The position numbers and the translations under genes were made by a program. From the NCBI GenBank assembly GCA_038501625.1, contig JAZAYU010000008.1, positions 5,704,938 through 5,768,937 on the forward strand: a stretch of DNA of 64,000 bases, written 5' to 3'. Numbering within the stretch: position 1 is the stretch's first letter; each line of letters starts with the position of its first letter. This DNA is from Corbicula japonica (lineage: Eukaryota > Mollusca > Bivalvia > Venerida > Cyrenidae). The notes beneath the pieces are model-generated. The model did not search any database. It was not told the origin of the DNA and saw nothing but the letters and a program-made list of their open reading frames with translations. Positions 54,700 to 64,000 of the stretch are shown here, one piece after another.

Positions 54700-57600
54700 A
54701 TTTCATAACCTTGCTTATTTCTATGCTGTTAATAATAATAACTAAAATGCAGCTAAAATCTGATTGATTTTGTAATATTGACAGAAATCTAAATATTGGT
54801 GAGGTGAAAAATGCATTATAAAAATAAAACATGATGAGCACACATGTGCATCCTGCATTCTTTCATGTTGCATCATGTTAAGAAACTCAGAGATCAGTAG
54901 GGCAAGCGGTTTGCACAATTGATCCCATATATACCTACGGTTATCAACCAATAACTAAAGATATTGATCAGATAACCATAGTTATTGGCAATAACAAGGG
55001 TTACCACCCGATAACCATAGTTATTGGTGAAAACCCTAGATATCTGCTGATAACCATACTTATTGTCAATGGATGTCGGACCAATAACTATGGATTTTGG
55101 CGAAAACTATAGTTACCGACTGTAAACCATAGTTCTTGGAGTTAACCGTGGATAACGAGCAATATTTAACTAGAGTTTTCACTAATAACTATGGATATCA
55201 GATCTAATGTGCACTTGGCACAAAAATCAATATCCAAGGTTGTCTTGCCATTGTATCTGTTTCACTTTGACATGCGGTTTGCCCGAATAATCCAATATCT
55301 ATTGACCAATAACTATGGATATCGGTCCGATTCATAATTCATTTTAAATCATAATCTTGCTTATTTCAATGCTGTTAAAAATATTAACTGAAATTCAGCT
55401 AAAATCCGATTGAGTTTGTAATATTTTCATAACATGACAGAAATCTAAACACTGGTGAGGTGAAAAATGAATTATAAAAACACTACATGATGAGCCACAT
55501 GTACATCCTGCATTCTTTAATGTTGCATCATGTTAAGAGACTAGAGATCAGTAGGGCAAGCGGTTTGCACAATTGAACCCATATTCATGGTTATCTACCA
55601 ATTACTATAGATATCAATCTGATAACCATAGTTATTGACAATAACTAGGATTACCGCCCGATAACCATAGGTATTGGTGAAAACCCTAGATATCGGCTAG
55701 TGATTATGTACCGATGATCGGAAGACATCGATTAACTATGTTTAAAAGCCTCCCAATGCGAATAATCAATGTCATTCTCTCATAATCGATTTAAACTGAT
55801 CTTTACCTCTGCCTGAAAATACTGCACAATTGGACATAATTATGTTGATCAATATTAATATTTTGTACTATTCATGACTGAAAATATTTGTAGTGCCTTT
55901 TAGGCATTTAGTGCTATTTACAACATGTTTTGGGTTGGGTAAACTATTCTTTAATAAGCATTGTTCATCCATCCTTTTTTAGTGCATATGAAATAAGAAA
56001 ACCAGCGGAACAGTTTTATTATTGCCCTTGCAACACCAACCTTCATGTAGAAAGTAGCAGCAAACACACACAAACAAGGGATAATATGTAAGCTACAAGT
56101 CAGAAACCATTTGTTAATGTAACACAGATTTGATTTATAAACCGATTATAAACAGTGAAATCACATCTGAAGTGGCAACCGATTCCAACTTATTATTGAT
56201 TGTGATTTGCAACCCATATCCCAACACTAATATCGACTGATAACCATAGTTATTGTCAATGGATGTCGGATTAATAACTATGGATATTGGCGAAAACTAT
56301 AGTTACCGACCGAAAACCATAGTTCTTGGAGTAAACTGTGGTTAAGGAGCAATATGTATCTAGCGTTTTCACTAAAACTATGGATATCAAAAGTGCACTT
56401 GGCACAAAACTCTAGATATAAATCAATATCCTAGGTTGTTGTCTTAGTTATAGTTATCAACCAATAACTATGGATATCGGTCCGATTCATAATTCATTTT
56501 AAATCACAACCTTACTAATTTCAAATGCTGTTAAAAATAATAACTGAAATGCAGCTAAAATCTGATTGAGTTTGTAATATTTTCATAACAGATACCTAAA
56601 CACTGGTGAGATGAAAAATGCATTATAAAAACACTACATGATGAGTACATCCTACATTCTTAAATGTTGCATCATATTAAGAGACTCAAAAATCACTATG
56701 GCAAGTGGCTTGCACAATTGATCCGATATCCATGGTTAGAGACCAACTATAGATATTGACCTGATAACCATAGCTATTGACAATAACTAGGGTTACCGTC
56801 CAATAACCATAGTTATTGGTGAAAATCCTAGATATCGGCCAATAAGGCTCCAACGTTTACAAATTTTTGTAAACGTTTACATGGACCATGTAAAACGAAA
56901 CGATGCCGTTTAAACAATGTTTATATCATGCAAACCTGAAAACATTGTAACAACTTTCACTGAACTTTGTAAGTTGTAAATAACAATGCAACTCCATTAA
57001 AACGGGATCTTATTGGATCGCTAAACTTCCGGGGGTATCCTGTGAAATTCTGAATCCGTCATTTTGCTACACTCAATGACATGGTCACGACATCCAGGAT
57101 TTCAGCTGATGCAGATTCTTGCATTTTATGCAAGCAAATTTGATTTTTTTCCGCTTTTCACCCCTTCTCATTCTGAACTTGGAATCATTTTGATGCAGGA
57201 GAAAAGTGGTCAACTTTTGCAAGAATAAAGAAAACTTTTGTGTACATTCCATTAAAAAAAAGAATTTGACCCTTATTTAACCACTGAAAATAAGTAAAAA
57301 TGAAGTTAAAGCAGGTTTATAAGTAGTAAAGTTCACTAAATACAAGATATGACTAGTGATGATCTGATAATGACCCCATGAACATTCTCAACAGGGATCA
57401 GATGACCCCTGGTTTTCAGAAACTATTGAAATCCCTGGACATCGCGGAAACCCATAACAATGCAAGAGTTTTTTTATACCTCAACAATGTGAATTACATA
57501 TTAAAATACAATTGTTTACTAAGTGGTGTAAATAAAATTAATATTTTCTAAGTGAATTGTTGCCGTTTTTCAGCAAATATTTTGCCTCCTTTACAATCAC

Positions 57601-58150
57601 GTGACCGTTCGTATAAACGGTTAAAGATTCTGTAAACGCTTACGGTCCGAAAACGAAACGCTACCGTTTATACGTGTAAACGTTGGTCCAGAGTCTTATC
57701 GGCCAATAACCATAGTTTATGTCAATAAGTTACTATGGACATCAACGTAACCTATAGTTACTGACCAAAAACCATTGTTCTCGGCGTTAATGGCGGTTAC
57801 AGTAATTTCAATTGATGCAGATTCTTGCTTTTTGATGCAAGCAAATTTAAATTTTTTCACTTTTGACCCCACCTATTTCTGAGCTTGGGGTCATTTTGAC
57901 ACAGAAGAACTGAGGAAAAGTAGTCAAACTTTTCAAGAATAAAGAGATATTATACCTTTTGCAATTTAAATATGAAGCAAATGTTTATTTTAATTATGAA
58001 AATTAATTTAAATGAATATGTTAAGCAATTCTGTAAATAATAAGTTAACTGAAAACAATATTATTATGACCATCTGATTATCACCCCTTGATTATAACTA
58101 TGGTTATCATCAGGTATCACCAATAACCATAGATGGGTCGATAACCACGG
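54700..58150. repeat. Long repeat in three copies, rich in palindromic ATAACCATAGTTAT words
   Basis: The block AACTGAAATGCAGCTAAAAT, TTTGTAATATT, AACACTGGTGAGGTGAAAAA, ACTACATGATGAG, TTGCATCATGTTAAGAGACT and GGGCAAGCGGTTTGCACAAT starts near 54740, 55385 and 56540. After each block come many short words such as GATAACCATAGTTATTGG and CCAATAACTATGGATATCGG (about twenty by eye). Copy 2 contains extra sequence (55700-56215) and copy 3 is interrupted by the insertion at 56846-57696. No coding frame. Confidence 0.75.
56846..57696. mobile_element. TIR insertion (CCAACGTTTAC ends) inside the satellite
   Basis: GGCTCCAACGTTTAC on the left and GTAAACGTTGGTCC on the right are inverted. GTTTAC/GTAAAC words repeat subterminally on both sides. 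TATCGGCCAATAA stands on each side (56833-56845 and 57697-57709), either a 13-bp target duplication or the satellite's own recurring word. About 850 bp with no frame. Confidence 0.55.
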
Positions 58151-58559
58151 ATTAATTCCGCTTGCCATATATTAGGCCACACAAAAACTCATACAAATAC
58201 ATCTTGAAACTGTCAATAAAACTGCACATACATGTATTATGAAAGATGTTTTGGGACCATGATACAAAAGTTACTATAAAGTTACATGTATTACCGATTT
58301 TCAAAGCGACTTGTTGAAGTTGTTCGGAAAATAAATTAAACACATCTTTTCACAAAACATAAAATATATTAAATTTATTAAGACAAAATTACTTTTTTGG
58401 CAAAATGCATTATAAAACATTCCTGAATACATCAAGAATTAATTTTATTTCTTGATGTAATCACAAATGTTTTATGTTTTCGGACACTTATGTCCCCACT
58501 GCTGCATAATTTTTAATAACAAAGGGTTAATTATAACTCTAGTAAAATTTTTTACTAAA

Positions 58560-58740
58560 ATGATCGTAGGAAAAAATACGATCATCTACACATCCTGCTT
58601 GATCATCTCTGCAAGTTTGAAAGAAATCCGCCTTATTGTTTATGAGGAGTTGATACCACAAGATTTGGGCACGTACTTATGTACCTCAAGTGCAACTCTA
58701 CCAGTATGCCTCCCACTTTGTGGGGGCATAATAATTTTAA
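58560..58740 (+). repeat. Dispersed bivalve-type repeat ending GGGGGCATAATAAT
   Basis: Contains an inverted pair ATGATCGTA/TACGATCAT (58560-58568 and 58577-58585), then GATCATCTCTGCAAGTTTGA, AGATTTGGGCACGTACTTA, CTCAAGTGCAACTCTACC and CACTTTGTGGGGGCATAATA. I associate this sequence with a common bivalve interspersed repeat. A 118-codon frame across it is not a gene. Confidence 0.5.
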
Positions 58741-58903
58741 ATGCAGAATCCTTAAACACAGAACAAACTTATACTATCAATGTATGTGATGTAGACCACT
58801 ATTTATTTTATATTTTCCAGTGAATAATAGAATTTTTTCAGTGAAATAAATGTAAGTGACAATTTCTTTACCAAATTAGCCAATAACGAAAAAATCTTCC
58901 TAC

Positions 58904-59086
58904 CTTTGGATTATGAGCCAGTCTCACTTCATGTGTTAAACAATATGGACTTGGTCTAGGGTAAGCTTCAACTAGCAGTGACTTCACTTTCTGAAGAGGT
59001 TGCTTCTTCATGTTAATTTGTTGGCCAGACAACAAAGATGCACTTGCTATCTTATACGTTCCTATATGCACAGCGACACTGTCCAT
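58904..59086 (-). CDS. Candidate first coding exon of an unidentified host gene
   Basis: The minus strand opens with ATG at 59086 and reads MDSVAVHIGTYKIASASLLS then GQQINMKKQPLQKVKSLLVE and HEVRLAHNPK for 61 codons, ending exactly at AAG followed by GTAGGAAG, a good splice donor. The composition is protein-like and free of repeats. About 610 bp upstream lies a CRE/NRF1-like promoter. I do not recognise the protein. A possible next exon near 58355-58295 (VFNLFSEQLQQVALKI, then GTAATA) is not in the matching phase and has a weak acceptor, so the model is incomplete. Confidence 0.35.
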
Positions 59087-59689
59087 ATAAAAACGTAAAA
59101 ACAGCTCTTTTTCAACATTCTGGATCTGGATGAATTTTCAGCAGTGATTCTTGATTAGCCATCAAGTTAATTTCCATGCTTCAATATAATCTTGTTTTAC
59201 AATAAGATGTTCACTTAATCAATCCTTACAAACTGAATATCAGTTATTCAATACCATTTTTAATCCATAATTCAGTCACCAAGTTTTTAGTTATTTTAAA
59301 TTGTGTAAACATCCGGTATCGATTTCACAATTTCCCAAGATAACGATTTAACACAACGAATCAATGGAACGGAAAGATAGCATGTCACTAATATGGACAA
59401 CTGTGTTTTTCTCAGTAGGAAAACATTCCGATCGAATATTAAAAACAAACTTTTTGATAGATTGCAACAAGGTCAGCAGTCGCTAACAATGTTCACTCGT
59501 TTTTTTACAACACCTGCAAGTCAGATGACCTACTTTATTCCACACTAGGGGGCATGCAAATTCAGTTATGTTTCATTCTTCGTAATGATAAAATTGTTGA
59601 ACACAAATCTATATGCAACTTCTTTTAAATTATAAAGATAAGCAATGCAAAGTTTTTGATTCCTGCAATAAAGTTATTTATTTAGTTCT
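59087..59689 (-). other. Possible 5' leader or intron of the candidate gene; no other feature
   Basis: No frames of interest. If 58904-59086 is a real first coding exon, this holds its 5' untranslated sequence. Confidence 0.3.
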
Positions 59690-59700
59690 TTATCGCAATA

Positions 59701-59720
59701 TGACGTCACCGCGCATGCGC
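59701..59720. promoter_or_regulatory. CRE plus NRF1-like sites, candidate promoter
   Basis: TGACGTCA (59701-59708) is a perfect cAMP-response element palindrome, and GCGCATGCGC (59711-59720) is a perfect NRF1-type palindrome two bases later. Paired palindromes of this kind, CpG-rich in AT-rich DNA, are typical of housekeeping promoters and work in either direction. The nearest candidate target is the exon at 58904-59086. Confidence 0.5.
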
Positions 59721-59725
59721 AACTA

Positions 59726-60614
59726 TCCTGGACACAATACAAAAAGACCTTTAATATATATACAATACTAAATAGCATTAATATATACACGCTACTCAAT
59801 ACCGTCTTGAAAAAGTGTCAAATATCAAGAATAAGTTTTGTCAAAAGGTGTTTAATAAAAGTGTTTGGCAGTTATTAAGGTTGGGATAGCATAACCCCCA
59901 CACGCACATGTTAAGCACTCCTTCTCCTAAATCTAAATAGAGATCAAATTTCAGTAGTAGTACGTATTGTTATGTTAACTCGTATAAATGTTTTCTGAAT
60001 GTCATAAATCGCCATGTAAACGTCCCGATACATCTAAAAAAAAAGGCAACATATATTTGTGTTTTATTAATTAAGATATAATATGTGCTGTTTATATGTG
60101 CTGAACAGCACACCAAACGGACGGCTGATAGGAGCTTGGAATGAATTGTTAGTATATCATGTCGATTTTCATTTTCTTGCATTCCTTGACGAATTTTCGT
60201 GAACAATGGGATTGCATTACGTTTAGAAATTCAATCAATAAAATGAAAACAAAATGTTTTGTTTAATGACTTAAAAAAAAACTATTTCCTTAAGTCAAGT
60301 AATGATACATGTATATGATTTAAATCACCTACCATCCCCCGCCTACAACAAAAATAACAAATAAATAACACAAAAATAACATCAAAAAAATATTGAACTT
60401 TTGTATAATCTAATATTTAAATGTTCATCTTACTTTAAATGAGTCTACGAATTTGTTTTATTTAAGCAGAAGAGGTTAAACATTAAAAACAACAATCGAC
60501 AATTCGAACCCGAAACATTTTATCTATCCTTTAATCATAAATATTCCAGTTGCTGGTTAAGCATAAAAAGGATGGTAAAATGTTTATTGGTTCTATGTGT
60601 TGATTTTACTTTCT
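59726..60614. other. AT-rich stretch, nothing supported
   Basis: No frame or repeat recognised. Confidence 0.4.
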
Positions 60615-61215
60615 ACATGCATTTGACCATGCGTGCTTGCTGAGTACCCTTCTATACGATAGTGAGACATGGACCATATACAGCGCCAAGAGCAAAGACT
60701 GAACGCCTTCCACATGCGCAACCTCAGACAACTTCTTTGTACACCTTGAAAGATGTTTTGGCTCTGGCAGGAATGTAAAACACGTTCGCCACCCTTTCTC
60801 AGCAACACCCGTGCTGGTTCGGACACGTATGCAGGATGGACGACGGTCGCATCCCAAGGGACATCCTGTATGGAGAGCTTGCCTTAGGAACACTGCTAAC
60901 CGGTCGATCCGCCTTGCGCTACAAGGATGTCTGCAATAAGGATCTAATTTATGTATCATCAGTCCAGCAGATCTCGTAACAACGACATCCGACCGGTCTC
61001 GCTTGCTTGCACATGTCAAAACTGGCGTCAAGCAGGATTCAGAGATTCAGTGCAAAAAAATGGAAGAGCCGCAAACAGCAGAGGACCCAGTATATAACTA
61101 CTACCACAATTGTATTCAACACTGAACACACTTGCAGCAAGTGCGATAGGAGATGCAGATCCCGCATTTGCTTATTCAGCCACAACCGGCGCTGCAGCCC
61201 GACAAAAATGTAAAA
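60615..61215 (+). pseudogene. LINE 3' coding fragment with C-terminal zinc finger
   Basis: Plus-strand frames, joined by small indels, read LLSTLLYDSETWTIYSA, QRLNAFHMRNLRQLLC, GHVCRMDDGRIP-like and DILYGELALGT-like segments, then RRCRSRICLFSHNRRCSPTK to a stop at 61213. This is the C-terminal part of a LINE class different from the others in the window, and it ends in the C2H2-like finger CSKCDRRCRSRICLFSHNRRC-type motif (61136-61195). GC content is clearly above the surroundings. Minus-strand frames over it are shadows. Confidence 0.75.
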
Positions 61216-62119
61216 ACTGATGTGCAGGCACCATTGCCTCTAGAGACAGAAGGGTGCCAACAACAACTAATTTGAGCGCTTGTCTTACCGGAAAACACAC
61301 GAAACAAAACAACAACAAAATGATTCATTTATTATGTAGTCTAACTATGCTAACGTGTTTTCTTTATTAAGTTCTTCGTAATGTTGTTTATTAAGTTGTC
61401 CGTAGTGATAATAACTCCGAAAGTATTGGAACGTAGCATGATTATCTTCTTTCAAAGATGAAATGTATGTTGCAAAAATGAAGCATTTTCAGACAGACAA
61501 ACGTCGTATTCAATATCATTGAATAAATTCAGAAATAAATCAATATAAAGTGACATGTTATTCTGCCAAACGATCATAAATAACATCAGTGATACTTGCT
61601 ATTTTGTCCGCGTTTTATTATGCCATGTCGGAAGTGTCAATTAAACGAAATATATACTGATAAATTTACACAGTGAATAAATATTATAACATTCACGAAG
61701 CTGTGTTTGATTCATCTAATAATTACGGAAACGTTTAAAGTTCTCGCAAATTAGTTTTTACTTAATGGTTTTCCTCTGGACGTAAGTAATAAATAATGCC
61801 TGTGCGGAGTTTTTTTATGGGTGCACACAATAAAAAACTATAGAAACTAAACGAAAGTATATATACTCTACAAAAATATTAAACGGTCATAGACTAAAGC
61901 GAAATTATAATACATACTGGTACTTTAATCAATATAAAATAAGATCATAAAAAAGACAACATGTTAACTGTAGTGCAATTATTCTTGATAAAAAAGAGAG
62001 TTTTGATTTAAAGTAAACAAAAGTAGTCATCAGAAAAAATATAATGCATAGATCTGGTCATGGTGTTGTGGAAACAGTATGAAACTTGCACTCTGGGAAA
62101 TAAACTTTAACATTACATT
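61216..62119. other. AT-rich stretch, nothing supported
   Basis: LINE 3' flank at the left edge, then no recognised feature. Confidence 0.4.
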
Positions 62120-62410
62120 AATCTAAAATGCTTATTTCTAGCTGGATTCTTTTTTGTAACTTCTGTGAATGGTGTTCATGATTTCTTATCAGACCTGGGG
62201 GATATGCCGCCATTCCCTTACCAGAACATTGGTCAGTTCCTCAAGAGTTTCTGCTTGGATGTTAAGCCGCGTTACCCTACTATTGAGTAGGCCCCAAGAA
62301 TGTTCTATCTGGTTAATATCCGGTGACCTTGCCATGATTCTAGCGCTGTTTTCCAGCACGTTTGGCTTAGAATTTATAACCGCAGCCACCTCTCGCCATG
62401 CATAATCAAG
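62120..62410 (-). pseudogene. Tc1/mariner transposase fragment (DDE C-terminal part)
   Basis: The minus strand reads NVLENSARIMARSPDINQIE then HSWGLLNSRVTR, ETLEELTNVLVREWRHIPQV, then a stop or frameshift and IRNHEHH-like sequence. This corresponds to the family signature SPDLNPIEHxWxxL...TLxELxxxLxxxWxxIPQ near the last catalytic acid of Tc1-like transposases. The N-terminal DNA-binding part is absent and no TIRs were found beside it. Confidence 0.8.
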
Positions 62411-63577
62411 CGGAATCTTGGTTTGATTGACACGACGGAAAATGGTGTTAACCTATCAACAATAACAATATGGTTCAATACACAACTTTATACAATTTCC
62501 GCGAATATAAACAAATGAATAATGAAAGTAATCTGCAAAAACCGATCTGCTTGCACATGTTGAGTGAACGTCAAACGAGCATTTATTTAGAAAGAGCTTT
62601 CTTGAATTGTTCAAACGTTTTTATAGATTAACAATATACAATGTAATTTTTAAATTAGTTAACTAAAAACAAAGAAGATAGAAAAATGTAAAGCTAGATG
62701 CTTTACTTTACCAATAAACTAACAAAAGCATAACCAACAGTTTTAAATCAGCGTTTTTTATTGCAAACATTTTTTAACAGAACGTTTGCCAAGATTTTAA
62801 AATTATTCCAGCAAAGCAGTTACAAGGTTTTCATCCAAGAAAAAAAAGTGGAACATTATTTTGTCATATAGCATGTATATGAAACGTTTCGTAAACATAA
62901 TAAAGACAAAAAAGAAGACAACTTTCAAAGTAGGGCGACGATTGTTTCTCGCAGGAGCGATCAACTTACGGTTCATTGCACGCAGCATTGAGAACTTAGC
63001 CGTCTTAAAATATATGACGTGATTTATCTGAATGTGTCTGTTTTTATTGTTTTGTACTTTTCGACAATCTCTTTAAAGTTGTGGTTTACGGTGACCAGAT
63101 ATGTTTTTGTGTTATGAACAATGACACTGGGTTTGCCAACAAAAATCCCATCATAGTAACAACTATATAAGGTGTTTTTATGAACGTGTGAGGAAGATTT
63201 TCAGTAAGCAAACAAATACCAACATAGAATCCTATAGTTCAATCAACTCTTATTACAATAAAAGTATAATTTAATTTAGAACAGACTTAATTTATTAGAC
63301 AACAAACAAACTCTAATAATTAAAGAAAATTGAAAATATATCAGCACTTTGTCTTCAATTTGTTGATTGTCATTGCATATTACTGACAGAGGTAAACACT
63401 AAAGTTGAGGTTTTTTTTTTTGTTTGGATTGCAATTCAATGTAAAATAATTTCGTCAATGAAGCACATGATTCATTTATTTATTATTGTATATTGTCGAA
63501 GGGCATATGGTTCATTCAGAAATACAAAATACTTCTTCTGTTAACTACTACGACGAGGCATTACTCATACTAGTGTT
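62411..63577. other. AT-rich stretch, nothing supported
   Basis: No frame, TIR or array recognised. Confidence 0.4.
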
Positions 63578-63915
63578 TGTGTGCTTTTGCATGCAACATT
63601 GTTGAGCCGATGGGTGGGTTGGAATTATTTCACCAAGACAACTTGTACTTGTTTTGTGATATGAGAACCTGCTGGGGAAAGTGTGAGGTTGGTACACCCT
63701 AGCACCTGGTTTAAACCCCTAGTGGCATATTGTTTTGCCACTGACCGTTCCAAGGCGGTAACCACTCGGGTTCTCACTTTCGTTAATTGTTCGTGGCGTC
63801 CATTTTGAAACTGATTATTGTAATACCATGCTCTCTTTTCCTCTACTTTTTGACTGTGTGGGGAGGCTGTGACTGCTGGATGTGGCCATTCCTGATATGC
63901 ATATTTCACTTTTCA
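63578..63915 (-). repeat. Terminal unit of Penelope-like family 2 (reverse orientation)
   Basis: CTTTTGCATGCAACATTGTT at the left and TGATATGCATATTTCAC at the right end. The minus strand has a 94-codon frame starting MKYAYQEWPHPAVTASPHSQ and containing QFQNGRHEQLTKVRTRVVTA and SHITKQVQVVLVK, the longest of the preserved frames in this repeat. Confidence 0.75.
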
Positions 63916-64000
63916 GGCAGTGTTTTATAAAGATTTTATTTATAAATTAAAACAAAAAAGGCATATTATGTTTGGTTACGCTATTCGTAAAATCTATTTG

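Noticed and set aside
60593..61031. 141-codon minus-strand frame
   Set aside because: The plus strand encodes a recognisable LINE C-terminus with a zinc finger, so the minus frame is its shadow.
1..64000. CRISPR arrays, bacterial operons, rRNA or tRNA genes
   Set aside because: No spaced identical direct repeats, no operon-like coding density, and no rRNA or tRNA cores seen on either strand.

Overview
This window looks like nuclear DNA from a eukaryote, most likely a bivalve mollusc (heterodont-like). It is AT-rich, no gene-dense operons are visible, and it is dominated by transposable elements of types that I associate with bivalve genomes: APE-type LINEs with a (TTCTG)n tail, Penelope-like elements, a DIRS-type gag/RT pair, a Tc1/mariner remnant, and many small foldback or TIR elements. 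The species is inferred, not proven. I found no complete host gene and no rRNA, tRNA or CRISPR array. Two short stretches (5744-5800 and 58904-59086) have splice signals and could be host exons.

Layout. 1-2960: a decayed LINE on the minus strand with endonuclease and reverse transcriptase. 3.0-10.3 kb: a field of miniature elements, namely foldbacks, eight copies of a palindromic 'GATCCTGATCAG' element, a ~85 bp minisatellite, a perfect 26-bp TIR element, and the first copies of a short hairpin repeat (CACGGC-TTC-GCCGTG). 10.9-13.85 kb: a DIRS-like element with two undamaged ORFs (gag-like and RT), read in one frame and separated by a single TGA. RNase H and tyrosine recombinase are missing. 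14.5-16.8 kb: a ~296 bp tandem duplication carrying the hairpin repeat, cut by a 5'-truncated LINE with an 11-bp target-site duplication. 19.5-22.5 kb: two more LINE pieces. 24.0-30.3 kb: the clearest structure. A LINE (24660-25419 and 29192-30325) is split by a Penelope-like element at 25420-29191. That element has a full-length RT/GIY-YIG ORF, a coiled-coil ORF1, a 15-bp target-site duplication and a hammerhead-ribozyme-like motif at its end. 31-39.9 kb: mostly plain AT-rich DNA with LINE ends and one 28-bp TIR element. 39.9-52.2 kb: a nested cluster of a second Penelope-like family (motifs MGTNCAPL and YLDD), including two convergent copies that form a ~2 kb-arm inverted repeat, plus terminal units that carry a repeatedly preserved ~90-codon frame. 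54.7-58.2 kb: a threefold long repeat full of the palindromic motif ATAACCATAGTTAT, itself hit by an ~850 bp insertion. 58.6-64 kb: a candidate first exon with an upstream CRE/NRF1-like promoter, a LINE 3' fragment, a Tc1/mariner transposase fragment, and another Penelope-like terminal unit.

How the parts relate. Most of the sequence is explained by layers of insertion. The order can be read from interrupted reading frames and duplicated target sites: LINE before Penelope at 25-29 kb, tandem duplication before LINE at 15.6 kb, and satellite before TIR insertion at 56.8 kb. The elements most likely to be young are the DIRS-like gag/RT pair and the Penelope-like element at 25-29 kb, because their long frames are unbroken.
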